A stretch of 15,417 bases of DNA from Odoribacteraceae bacterium (GCA_031267995.1 JAIRXZ010000013.1:1-15417); one strand, 5' to 3'; counted from the stretch's first letter, positions 1 to 7,867 are shown. Numbers and translations are program-made. The notes: generated by a model not told the origin, from the letters alone.

Positions 1-2685
1 GGCAGACTCTTCCTCGCAGGTGAACAAGATCATGGAGGGGTTGTTGAGGGATTGGCTGAAATCCACGTCCACCATGTGTATTTGCCACGGCACGGAGACG
101 CGTATCTCTTTGTATGCCCCTGGAGCGATGGCGAATAATCCGCCGAAATCTTCGTTATAGTTGATCCTGACCTGGATGATTCCCATCGCCTTTCCCCGGT
201 TGTGTATCTTGAAAATCGCCCGCTGCCACCGCTCCTCGTCTACGAAAAAGGTTTCTCTCCTGGCGTCCCGGACAATGAATTCCGGGAGACCTCCCACCTC
301 GTCGTGCCACTCGCGGATGAGGGGGCGCGGATCCTCGCCGGTGATCTCTTGGAGGGCGTTGGCGAGGGTGTCAAACTCGACGGGGCGCGCGGGGAAACGC
401 TCTTCCAGCCGGTGGTGCAGCCGGTAGAGGTCGGCGAGGGTGGTGTTCAGGAGCAGTTGGCGGAAGAGTATCTCTCCTTTTGCTTTTATGATCCTCTTGC
501 GCGCGGCGGCGGGGAGGGAGGAGTCGCGGAAAATCTCGCCAAGCGAGCGGTCGCGCAGTTGGTCGAACGTGATGCCTTCTATCGACGTTCTTGTCCCGGG
601 ATAGGTTCGTAGCTGGAACATGGCCGTCCTCCACGCGCGGTCGAGGGCGGGAAATTCGTCGGAGTGGATGGTGTAGCCGTGCTCGACGAAGAGGGAGTAG
701 ATACCGTAGCTATTGTTTTGGGAAAAATGCGCGTACATCCACGGCCGCAAGAATTGGTTCGTGGTTCTGTCTTCACCTGCCGGGGGATTGGGGAACGTTC
801 CGTTGACAATCCTGACACCCTCCTCCGGCCAAAAGAGGAGCGCCGGCTGGATGTAGTCGTTGCGATGCTCGTCATGATGGGGGAGAAAGGCGAAGGAGGC
901 GGGCGCCTCGACCAGCGCCAGGTGTTTGAAGGGGTAAACAATTTCGTCGGACGACGTGGAGAAACTGCCCGCGACGCTTCTCCTGGCGGCCTGCTGGCTT
1001 ACCGTGTCGAGGTATTTCCTGACGAGGTGGCTGTTTTCGAGATAATAAACGTCGATGGTATACCCTTCCGGCATTGTCACGCTCCCCCGCGCGAATTTGC
1101 CGGCGGCGAGGCTGATGCCGGACACGGGGCGGTCGGGGGTGAAGGAGACGATCCCGTTGCTTTCCTCCCGCCGTTCCCCCTGCGATACCGCCACGAGGCC
1201 TCGCGGTGGCTTCACCTCCAGGTGAAAGCGGGTCTTGACGGTGGGGTTGGCGACGGGCGGCGCCGGGTACCAGAGGACGTCGGGGATCAGCAGGATGTAT
1301 TCCTCCTGCAGGAATGCCAGCCGCTTGCCGAGGTTGAAGTGGGTGTTTTCGAGGGTGTGCTCGGTGTAGAGGCGGGTAACCCGTCCGTCCACGGTCAGCA
1401 GGAAGAAATCCTCCTGCCGCTTGCCGAGGTCAAAGAAAGAACCGGCTGACGCGCGCCACCACCGCTCGTCGACGTCGAGACGGGCGACTCGTTCGTCTAT
1501 TCCCCCGGCGTATCGCACGGTGATGGTGGCCGAGTCCCCCGCCTCCACGGGGGCGTGCAGCAGTAATACCTGCGCGTCCCGCCGGTAGGGGATTGGCTCG
1601 CCTTCACGTTCCACCACGGCCTCCACCTCCATCGCCGGGTTGAGGAGCAGGACGATGGTATCGATCCGCTCCTTCCCCCCGTTGACGAGGGTGAGCGTGG
1701 CGACACCCCGCGGGCTACTCTTGTCAAACTCCAGGCGAATGTCCGCTCTCGCGAGCATGACGGGCGCCTTCCCCGCGTGCTTCGCGGCGGCTTGCCGGAA
1801 CTCCTGCCTCGCCCTGATATCTCCCGCGATACCCGCTTCCCGTGCAAAGACGGCAGCGGCGGTGCACAACAGGAATGTACAGCCGGCAGAGAGAATCGTC
1901 GGCCGCTCCCGGTGAAATCCGGGCAGGCGTCCCCCGACGGCGGCGAGAAGGATCATCCCCACCCCGGCCAACAGGAAAGCCCCGCGCTGGAGCAGGTAGT
2001 CGCTTGCCGCCGGCAGTCCCACCGCGGGCGACGGGATGGCGTCCAGCCCCACCGCGAATAGATCAAGCGCGTCTCCCTTTCGCGTCATGTACAGGAAGGC
2101 CAACGCCGGCAGCGCGATCAGCAGCGTGGCCATCCTGTTCCGCGTGATCGATGCTAACAAGGCGGCCAATCCAGTCGTGAAAATCAACGTGGGCAGCGTG
2201 AGCGTGAGCAGGTAAAACAGGTAGAGCCAAGCGTCGAACGGCCCAGCCGAAAGCGTGAGATGGAAAACCATCGTCAGCACGATCATCACCACGTCGAGCC
2301 GCGCGACGGCGAGGATGATTCCCCCCACCTTCCCGGCATTAAACGGAACATTTCCCGCCGGCCGTGCCTGCAACACCCCCCTCGTCTCTATCTTTTTCTC
2401 CTTTAACATCCCCTCCGCGACGAGCAGGACGACGATTATCGTCTGCACCGCGTTAAACATGAAAGCATTCATAAAGGGAACAAAAGCGGGAAGCGCCGTG
2501 AATTGCCAAACCTCGGGATGCTTGCCGAAAAACAAACCCGCCGCCCACTGGTAGGGCACCTGCAGGTAGAAAACAAGCACCGCCGCCACGACAGCGAACA
2601 CGCGGAAAGCGATGCCCCGCCGGGCGATCCGCGACTCGAAGATGGAGACGATCGCGAAATGATGGATGGATTCAAGGAGTTTCAT
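1..2685 (-). CDS. ABC-2 permease / M1-peptidase-like fusion protein, paralog 1 (3' end outside window)
   Basis: Translating from the ATG at 2685 gives 895 codons with no stop down to base 1, so this is an intact gene cut only by the window edge. It aligns along its whole visible length with the paralog at 3221-6400. Residues 1-285 hold about seven hydrophobic segments of an ABC-2-type permease. The rest is a long extracytoplasmic M1-aminopeptidase-like part, with shared blocks such as YPFKHLALVEAP and HDEHRNDYIQPA. No HExxH zinc motif is present, so peptidase activity is doubtful. Against paralog 2 it carries about 14 extra residues after the first membrane segment (around residue 45) and 32 extra residues near residue 410, the latter with a recognisable internal duplication. 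The window ends just before the region that would encode the golvesin-like domain. The start is chosen by alignment (MKLLESIHHF against MKLPESIRHF). Substrate unknown; a role in transport or envelope biology is inferred from membrane topology only. Confidence 0.85.
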   Translation of the reverse strand, partial: MKLLESIHHFAIVSIFESRIARRGIAFRVFAVVAAVLVFYLQVPYQWAAGLFFGKHPEVWQFTALPAFVPFMNAFMFNAVQTIIVVLLVAEGMLKEKKIETRGVLQARPAGNVPFNAGKVGGIILAVARLDVVMIVLTMVFHLTLSAGPFDAWLYLFYLLTLTLPTLIFTTGLAALLASITRNRMATLLIALPALAFLYMTRKGDALDLFAVGLDAIPSPAVGLPAASDYLLQRGAFLLAGVGMILLAAVGGRLPGFHRERPTILSAGCTFLLCTAAAVFAREAGIAGDIRARQEFRQAAAKHAGKAPVMLARADIRLEFDKSSPRGVATLTLVNGGKERIDTIVLLLNPAMEVEAVVEREGEPIPYRRDAQVLLLHAPVEAGDSATITVRYAGGIDERVARLDVDERWWRASAGSFFDLGKRQEDFFLLTVDGRVTRLYTEHTLENTHFNLGKRLAFLQEEYILLIPDVLWYPAPPVANPTVKTRFHLEVKPPRGLVAVSQGERREESNGIVSFTPDRPVSGISLAAGKFARGSVTMPEGYTIDVYYLENSHLVRKYLDTVSQQAARRSVAGSFSTSSDEIVYPFKHLALVEAPASFAFLPHHDEHRNDYIQPALLFWPEEGVRIVNGTFPNPPAGEDRTTNQFLRPWMYAHFSQNNSYGIYSLFVEHGYTIHSDEFPALDRAWRTAMFQLRTYPGTRTSIEGITFDQLRDRSLGEIFRDSSLPAAARKRIIKAKGEILFRQLLLNTTLADLYRLHHRLEERFPARPVEFDTLANALQEITGEDPRPLIREWHDEVGGLPEFIVRDARRETFFVDEERWQRAIFKIHNRGKAMGIIQVRINYNEDFGGLFAIAPGAYKEIRVSVPWQIHMVDVDFSQSLNNPSMILFTCEEESA

Positions 2686-2801
2686 AGGATGAGGTTTTTG
2701 CCGTCTTCCCCGGCGAACCTCCTGCCGACCACCATTATCCCGGTCGAGCGAAACCTTCCTGTCGCCGCCGCGCTGCCGGTAAAGAGAAAAAATGTTTTCA
2801 T
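2682..2801 (-). CDS. possible 39-aa leader ORF overlapping the paralog 1 start
   Basis: An ATG at 2801 opens a 39-codon ORF (starts MKTFFLFTGSAAATG, ends GKNLIL) whose TGA overlaps the permease ATG in the arrangement ATGA. The sequence before this ATG matches the sequence before the permease ATG of paralog 2 (GCACGCA..TTATGAAAAC against GCACGCA..TTATGAAACT), and both ATGs lie about 88 bp from the same promoter-like box. The ORF therefore occupies the ancestral start position and appears to come from a 116-bp insertion. The short hydrophobic beginning is followed by a basic, glycine-rich stretch; I recognise no family. It could be translationally coupled to the permease or be fortuitous. Confidence 0.3.
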   Translation of the reverse strand: MKTFFLFTGSAAATGRFRSTGIMVVGRRFAGEDGKNLIL

Positions 2802-2889
2802 AATCGTGAATGTGCGTGCGACACCCCCGTTTATACCTAAAACTCCCGTCGGACGTGAGGGCGCCAAGAACGCCCGGGGGAAACCGGTG

Positions 2890-2897
2890 TAAATGTA
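2890..2897 (-). promoter_or_regulatory. putative -7 box upstream of paralog 1
   Basis: The minus strand reads TACATTTA, a 7-of-8 match to the Bacteroidota -7 consensus TAnnTTTG. It sits in a block (GTACATTTACACCGGTTT) that is identical upstream of paralog 2, although flanking DNA differs. I see no clear -33 TTTG. Conservation between the two copies is the main support. Confidence 0.4.
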
Positions 2898-2926
2898 CAA
2901 TTTTCTCGGGAAGATGAGAATAGGCT

Positions 2927-2969
2927 CTTTCCCCGGGCTAGAACAGGCTCTTTCCTTGCCCGGGGAAAG
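2927..2969. repeat. perfect 12-bp inverted repeat
   Basis: CTTTCCCCGGGC at 2927-2938 is the exact reverse complement of GCCCGGGGAAAG at 2958-2969, with a 19-nt loop that itself repeats part of the arm (GGCTCTTTCC). It lies just upstream of the paralog 1 -7 box. A T-rich stretch (ATTTTT) follows on the plus strand, but no plus-strand gene ends here. It may be an attenuating hairpin on read-through RNA from paralog 2 or a protein-binding site. Confidence 0.55.
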
Positions 2970-2990
2970 GGCATTTTTCGCCTCGTCCCC

Positions 2991-3105
2991 GGTAGGGTGT
3001 CTACCAAGGGCGTGGTAGGGTGTCTACCAAGGGCGTGGTAGAGTGTCTACCAAGGGCGTGGTAGAGTGTCTACCAAGGGCGAGGTAGAGTGTCTACCAGG
3101 GACGA
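2991..3105. repeat. five tandem 23-bp repeats, each with a hairpin
   Basis: Units start at 2991, 3014, 3037, 3060 and 3083 with exact 23-bp spacing and no spacers. The core is GGTAGRGTGTCTACC followed by AAGGGCGT or a close variant. GGTAGA and TCTACC form a 6-bp stem around a GTG loop; in the first two units GGTAGG replaces GGTAGA, leaving a possible G-T wobble at the loop end. Divergence is concentrated in the last unit (AGGGACGA). Confidence 0.9.
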
Positions 3106-3220
3106 GGTGCGCGTCACGGTTCATGTTTGTCCCTTTGTCGCGAGAGTGACGATAGTTTCCCCCGCGTGAATGGAGGGGAACATTCTCGCTCCGGCGGGAT
3201 ACTCCCCGGGAAATTGCCGG

Positions 3221-6200
3221 TCAAGGAGTGTCGACGCGCGTCCAGCGGATGGCGTCGGCGTGTACATCGGTGACGCGTCCGAAGTGGGCGGAGTGCGCCC
3301 GCATCTCCGGGGGAAGGCCGTCGAGGTACGCGGCGATAAATTCGGAGGGGATCTCGGCGCGGTCGCTCAGGGAGACGGTGCAGGCGCCGGGAGTCACGTG
3401 GAAGCGTCCCAGGTGTACCCAGCGTTCTTCAGCTTTGTAGAGCTGCAGGGGGATCTCCATGGGCGCCTCGCCGGGCGTGGTGACGGTGTAGTGAAAGACG
3501 GCTTCCCTCTGGTTGAAGAAGGGGTAGGGTGTCTGGTAGGAGGAGAAGACGTGGAGGTCGTAAGTGCCCCCGTCGGGGATGGTTGCCGTCCACTCGACGC
3601 GGGATTTTCCCGTGCCCGCGCGCCTGACGTGTTTGCTTTTGACGCCGTCGCCGTGTGCCATGGATTCTATGTATTCGTGCCAGCGGTTGGGGTTCTCGCT
3701 TTCTTTCCGCGATCTGAAGCGTTCGATCCGGGAGAGGGGTTCGATGACCCGGAAGCCCTCGTCGCTGTTGTCCACGATGATCGTGCCCGCGGGGGACGAG
3801 GCGAAGGCGGTGGAGTCGATGTCGCGGGCGCGGTCGAGGGGGGAGGTGTCGTCGGAGGCGGATCCTTCCTCGCAGGTGAACAAAGCCGTGAGGGGGTTAT
3901 TGAGAGATTGGCTGAAGTTCACGTTCACCATCTGTATTTGTCCCGGCGTGGTGACGCGTATCTCCTTGTACGCGCCGGCGGCGATGGCGAAAAAGCTGCT
4001 ACGCTCTTCGTTGTAGTTGGTCATGACCTTGATGATTCCCATCGCTTTTCCCCGGTTGTGGATCTTGAAAATCGCCCGCTGCCACCGCTCCCCGTCGACG
4101 AAGAAGGTCTCTTTCCTGTCGTCCCGGATGATGAATTCCGGCAGGCCTCCCACCTCGTCGTGCCACTCGCGGACGAGGGGGCGGGGGTCTTCACCGGTGA
4201 TCTCGCGGAGGGCCGCGGCGAGGGTGTCAAACTCGACGGGGCGCGCGGGGAAGCGTTCTTCCAGCCGGTGGTGCAGCCGGTAGAGGTCGGCGAGGGTGGT
4301 GTTCAGGAGCAGGTGGTGGAAGAGGCTCTCTCCTTTTACCGTTATGATCCTTTGGCGAGCGTCGGGGGGGAGGGAGGGGTCGCGGGAAATCTCGCCGAGG
4401 GAGCGGTCGCGGAGTTGGTCGCGCGTGATGTTGTCCATCAACGTGATGCCATTGGGATAGGTTCGTAGCTGGAACATGACCGTCCTCCACGCGCGGTCGA
4501 GGGCGGGGAATTCGTCGGAGTGGATGGTGTAGCCGTGCTCGGTAAAGAGGGAGTTGATATTGTAGCTGTTGCCGGGGAAAAGGTAAACGTACATCCCCGG
4601 CCGCAGGAATTGGTTGTCTGACTCGTCTCCCAGTGGCGGGTGATGGGGAAAAGGCCCGCTGATGATCCTGACACCCTCCTCCGGCCAGAAGACGAGCGCC
4701 GGTTGGATGTAGTCGTTGCGATGCTCGTCGTGGCGGGGGAGAAAGGCGAAGGAGGCGGGCGCCTCGACCAGCGCGAGGTGCTTGAAGGGGTAGTTCACTG
4801 CATCGAACGGATGGAGGAGGAAAGACGAAACTGTCCTTCTAACGGATTCTTCGCTTACTTTGTCGAGATAATTCCTGACGAGGTAGCTGTTCTCGAGATA
4901 AAAGACGTCGATGGTGTAGCCTTCCGGCATCGTCGCGCTTCCCCGTGCGAACTTTCCGGCGACGAGGCTGATGCCGGACACGGGGCGGTCGGGGGTGAAG
5001 GAGACAGTCCCGTTGTTTTCTTCCCGCCGCTCTCCCTGCGATACTGCCACGAGGCCTCGCGGCGGCTTCACCTCTAAATGGAAACGGGTTTTGACGGTGG
5101 GATTGGCCACGGGCGGCGCCGGGTACCAGAGGACGTCGGGGATCAGCAGGATGTATTCCTCCTGCAGGAATGCCAGCCGCTCGCCGAGGTTGAAGCGGGT
5201 GTTGTCGGGGGCGCGCCATCGCTTTTTGTCGACGTCGAGGCGGGCAACTCGCTCGTCTATCCCCCCGGCGTAGCGCACGGTGATGGTGGCCGAGTCTCCG
5301 GCCTCCACGGGGGTGTGCAGCAGTAATACCTGCGCGTCCCTCCGGTGGGGAATCGGCTTGCTTCCCCCTTCCACGGCCTCCACCTCCATCGCCGGGTTGA
5401 GGTATAGCACGATGGTGTCGACCCTCTCCTTCCCCCCGTTGACGAGGGTGAGCGTGGCGACGCCCCGCGGCTTGCTCTTGTCGAACTCCACGCGAATGTC
5501 CGCCTTCGCGAGCGTGACGGGAGCCTTGCCCGCGTGCCTCGCGGCGGCTTGCCGGAACTCCTGCCTCACCCCGATGTCTCCCGCGAATCTCGCTTCCCAC
5601 GCGAAGACGGCAGCGGCGGCGCATAGCAGGAACGCGCACCCGGTGTACAGGATGACCGGCCGCTCCCGCGGGAAACCGGGCAGGCGCCCCCCGGCGGCAG
5701 AGAGAAGGATCATCCCCATCCCGGCCAGCAGGAAAGCCCCGCGCTGGAGCAGGTAGTCGGTCGCTGCCGGTAGTCCCACCGCGGGCGACGGGATGGCGTC
5801 CAGGCCCACCGCGAGCAAGTCGAGCGCGTTCCCCTTTTGCGTTATATATAGGAATAGCAATACCGGTAATGCGATCAACAACGTGGCCATCCTATTCCGC
5901 GTGATCGACGCTAATAAGGCCGCCAATCCAGCTGTGAAAATCAACGTGGGCAACGTGAGCGTGAGCAAGTAGAACAGGTAAAGCCAAGCATCGAACGGCC
6001 CGGGGATGAGCGTGAGGTGAAGGATTATCGTCAGCACGATCATCACCACGTCGAGTTGCGCGACGGCGAGGATGATTCCCCCCACCTTCCCGGCGTTGAA
6101 CGAGACATTCCCCACCGGTCGCGCCCGCAGCACCCCCCTTGTCTCCACCTTTCTCTCCTTCAACATTACCTCCGCGACAAGCAGGACGACGATTATCGTC

Positions 6201-6400
6201 TGCACCGCGTTAAACATAAAAGCGTTCGTAAAAGGCATAAAGGCGGGAAGCGCCATGGATTGCCAATCCATTACCTGCAGGAAAAAAACAAACGCCATCG
6301 CCATGACAGCGAACACGCGGAAAGCGATGCCCCGCCGGGCGATCCGCGACTCGAAGACGGAGACGGTCGCGAAATGACGAATAGACTCAGGGAGTTTCAT
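3221..6400 (-). CDS. ABC-2 permease / M1-peptidase-like / golvesin-C-like fusion protein, paralog 2
   Basis: 1059 residues. Residues 1-285 contain about seven hydrophobic segments (roughly 25-42, 58-78, 107-130, 138-165, 172-187, 220-236, 249-268) of an ABC-2-type permease. Residues ~290-850 resemble the extracytoplasmic part of M1-family aminopeptidases fused to such permeases in Bacteroidota, including YPFKHLALVEAP (537-548) and KGESLFHHLLLNTTL (689-703), but contain neither HExxH nor GxMEN. Residues ~873-1056 look like a golvesin C-terminal-like domain: IIVDNSDEGF (874-883), WVHLGRFHV (994-1002), ADAIRWTR (1048-1055). The frame is open further upstream to 6592, but the ATG at 6400 is preferred because homology with paralog 1 begins there and the further upstream DNA is the promoter region shared with rimO. 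No ATPase gene is adjacent. Likely inner-membrane with a large periplasmic part; substrate unknown. Loss of the zinc motif suggests a binding or scaffold role (inference). Confidence 0.9.
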   Translation of the reverse strand: MKLPESIRHFATVSVFESRIARRGIAFRVFAVMAMAFVFFLQVMDWQSMALPAFMPFTNAFMFNAVQTIIVVLLVAEVMLKERKVETRGVLRARPVGNVSFNAGKVGGIILAVAQLDVVMIVLTIILHLTLIPGPFDAWLYLFYLLTLTLPTLIFTAGLAALLASITRNRMATLLIALPVLLFLYITQKGNALDLLAVGLDAIPSPAVGLPAATDYLLQRGAFLLAGMGMILLSAAGGRLPGFPRERPVILYTGCAFLLCAAAAVFAWEARFAGDIGVRQEFRQAAARHAGKAPVTLAKADIRVEFDKSKPRGVATLTLVNGGKERVDTIVLYLNPAMEVEAVEGGSKPIPHRRDAQVLLLHTPVEAGDSATITVRYAGGIDERVARLDVDKKRWRAPDNTRFNLGERLAFLQEEYILLIPDVLWYPAPPVANPTVKTRFHLEVKPPRGLVAVSQGERREENNGTVSFTPDRPVSGISLVAGKFARGSATMPEGYTIDVFYLENSYLVRNYLDKVSEESVRRTVSSFLLHPFDAVNYPFKHLALVEAPASFAFLPRHDEHRNDYIQPALVFWPEEGVRIISGPFPHHPPLGDESDNQFLRPGMYVYLFPGNSYNINSLFTEHGYTIHSDEFPALDRAWRTVMFQLRTYPNGITLMDNITRDQLRDRSLGEISRDPSLPPDARQRIITVKGESLFHHLLLNTTLADLYRLHHRLEERFPARPVEFDTLAAALREITGEDPRPLVREWHDEVGGLPEFIIRDDRKETFFVDGERWQRAIFKIHNRGKAMGIIKVMTNYNEERSSFFAIAAGAYKEIRVTTPGQIQMVNVNFSQSLNNPLTALFTCEEGSASDDTSPLDRARDIDSTAFASSPAGTIIVDNSDEGFRVIEPLSRIERFRSRKESENPNRWHEYIESMAHGDGVKSKHVRRAGTGKSRVEWTATIPDGGTYDLHVFSSYQTPYPFFNQREAVFHYTVTTPGEAPMEIPLQLYKAEERWVHLGRFHVTPGACTVSLSDRAEIPSEFIAAYLDGLPPEMRAHSAHFGRVTDVHADAIRWTRVDTP

Positions 6401-6420
6401 AAGATTGAGTATGCGTGCAA

Positions 6421-6460
6421 GCCCTCGTGTTCGTGTACACGTCCCGCCGGTCGCGAGGGC
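6421..6460 (-). promoter_or_regulatory. leader hairpin of paralog 2
   Basis: GCCCTCG (6421-6427) pairs exactly with CGAGGGC (6454-6460), and the loop contains a nested GTGTACAC palindrome (6433-6440). It lies in the predicted 5' untranslated region, about 20 nt before the permease ATG. It may affect translation; there is no T-run, so it is not a terminator. Paralog 1 lacks an equivalent perfect stem at this position. Confidence 0.35.
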
Positions 6461-6487
6461 ACTTTGAACGCCCGGGAGAAACCGGTG

Positions 6488-6495
6488 TAAATGTA
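6488..6495 (-). promoter_or_regulatory. putative -7 box upstream of paralog 2
   Basis: Minus-strand TACATTTA, one mismatch from TAnnTTTG, within the block conserved ahead of paralog 1. It predicts a leader of roughly 80 nt. A T-rich run lies further upstream in the -33 area, but without an exact TTTG. Confidence 0.4.
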
Positions 6496-6555
6496 CAAAA
6501 ATCTCCGAAAAAAGAGTAACTTCATCGTCTTTCGCCCGTGAGACCCACGATTTGT

Positions 6556-6563
6556 TACCTTCG
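6556..6563 (+). promoter_or_regulatory. putative rimO -7 box
   Basis: TACCTTCG matches TAnnTTTG at all but one position and is about 20 nt before the rimO ATG. TTTCG at 6530-6534 lies at about the right distance for a weak -33 element. The divergent promoters for rimO and paralog 2 share this 183-bp gap. Confidence 0.35.
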
Positions 6564-6583
6564 CGGGCAAATCTGAAAAAGAG

Positions 6584-7867
6584 ATGAAGCAAAAGGTCAA
6601 CGTGATCAACCTGGGGTGTTCAAAGAACCTCGTGGACGCCGAGCTGCTGATGCGGCAACTGGAGCGGGCGGGCTACGGGGTAGAGGCCGACGCGGCAGGA
6701 TCGACGGCAGAGATCGTGGTACTCAACACGTGCGGGTTCATCGGTGACGCCAAGGAGGAGTCGATTGACGCCATCCTGGAGCAGGTGGAGCGGAAGCAGT
6801 CGGGCGTGGTAAAGCGCGTATTCGTGATGGGATGCCTGTCGCAACGCTACGCGAGCGAGCTAAAGCAGGAGATCCCCGGAGTAGACGCCTGGTTCGGGAA
6901 ATTCGACTGGAAAGGCATCCTGGCCGAGCTGGGCAAGCAATACGATGAATCCTCGCACGAGCGCCACCTGACCACCCCGTCGCACTACGCCTACCTGAAA
7001 ATCTCGGAAGGGTGCGACAGAACGTGCTCCTACTGCGCCATCCCGTTAATGACAGGCCGCCACGCCTCGCGGGAATTCGGCGAGATCACGCGGGAAGCGG
7101 CAGCGTTAGCCGGCAGCGGGGTAAAAGAACTGCTGGTAGTGGCGCAGGACACCACCTGTTACGGCATTGACCTGTACGGCAAAAACCGCCTGGCCGCGCT
7201 GATAGATCACCTGGCGGGCATCCCCGGCGTGGAATGGATCCGGATACACTACGCCTACCCGGCCGGCTTCCCCTGGGAGCTGCTCGACGTCATGCGCGCC
7301 CGCCCGAACGTCTGCAACTACCTCGACATCGCCCTGCAACACTGCACCGACCACATGCTCGGCCTCATGCGCCGGGGAGTAACGGGCGGGCAAACGCGGG
7401 AGCTGGTGCGGCGCGTCAGGCAAGAGGTACCGGGAATCGCCCTGCGCACCACCCTCATGACGGGGCATCCCGGCGAAACGGCGGCGGACTTCCGGGAGAT
7501 GCTTTCCTTCGTGAAAGAGATGAAATTCGAGCGCCTGGGCGTCTTTCCCTACTCGCACGAGGAGGGCACGTACTGCCACGCCCACTACCGGGACGACGTG
7601 CCCACGCGCACCAAGCGGGCGCGGGCCGCACGCGTCATGGAGTGCCAGCGACAACTCTCCGCCGCTTTCAACGAGAGGCTGTTGGGACAACGCGTGCGGG
7701 TGCTGATCGACCGCCAAGAGGGGGATACCTACGTCGGACGCACGGAGTTTGACTCCCCGGAAGTAGACCCGGAAGTCATCGTCCCCGCCACCCGTCCGCT
7801 GGCCATTGGCGCCTTCCACGAACTCACCGTCACCTCCGTTGACGACTACGATATTTATGTTGCATAG
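6584..7867 (+). CDS. rimO: ribosomal protein S12 methylthiotransferase RimO
   Basis: 427 residues. RimO is a radical-SAM enzyme that adds a methylthio group to the conserved aspartate of ribosomal protein S12 (Asp88 in E. coli), using two 4Fe-4S clusters in the cytoplasm. The three N-terminal (UPF0004) cluster cysteines are C12 (NLGCSKN), C50 (NTCGFI) and C84 (MGCLSQR). The radical-SAM motif CxxxCxxC is C144, C148 and C151 (CDRTCSYC). A short C-terminal TRAM-like domain starts near residue 365 and ends in SVDDYDIYVA. Length and motif order fit RimO rather than MiaB: the N-terminal INLGCSKNLVDAE and the YAYPAGFP segment are typical of RimO. The ATG at 6584 directly precedes the conserved start of the domain. 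It is divergent from paralog 2 and 129 bp upstream of hppA, which has its own promoter-like box. Confidence 0.95.
   Translation: MKQKVNVINLGCSKNLVDAELLMRQLERAGYGVEADAAGSTAEIVVLNTCGFIGDAKEESIDAILEQVERKQSGVVKRVFVMGCLSQRYASELKQEIPGVDAWFGKFDWKGILAELGKQYDESSHERHLTTPSHYAYLKISEGCDRTCSYCAIPLMTGRHASREFGEITREAAALAGSGVKELLVVAQDTTCYGIDLYGKNRLAALIDHLAGIPGVEWIRIHYAYPAGFPWELLDVMRARPNVCNYLDIALQHCTDHMLGLMRRGVTGGQTRELVRRVRQEVPGIALRTTLMTGHPGETAADFREMLSFVKEMKFERLGVFPYSHEEGTYCHAHYRDDVPTRTKRARAARVMECQRQLSAAFNERLLGQRVRVLIDRQEGDTYVGRTEFDSPEVDPEVIVPATRPLAIGAFHELTVTSVDDYDIYVA

Larger units (their letters stand above)
2802..3220. other. intergenic region between the two paralogs
   Basis: No convincing gene. From the paralog 1 side it contains the leader and -7 box, a 12-bp inverted repeat (2927-2969), five 23-bp tandem repeats (2991-3105) and about 115 bp of unassigned sequence running to the paralog 2 stop codon. 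I find no standard hairpin-plus-T-run terminator for paralog 2 here, so read-through into paralog 1 is possible. Confidence 0.6.

Noticed and set aside
1..2685. Paralog 1 as a frameshifted pseudogene, because it first seems to lack a long closed ORF
   Set aside because: Codon-by-codon translation from 2685 to 1 meets no stop and aligns with paralog 2 throughout; it only lacks its stop codon because the window ends.
2991..3105. CRISPR array
   Set aside because: The repeats abut with no unique spacers and there are no cas genes.
3170..4468. 432-codon plus-strand ORF
   Set aside because: It lies opposite the well-supported paralog 2, and its low-complexity valine/glycine-rich product is typical of the antisense of GC-rich coding DNA.
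6401..6592. N-terminal extension of paralog 2 up to an ATG at 6592
   Set aside because: It would cross the shared promoter-like block and overlap the rimO start; homology with paralog 1 at a usable start begins at 6400.
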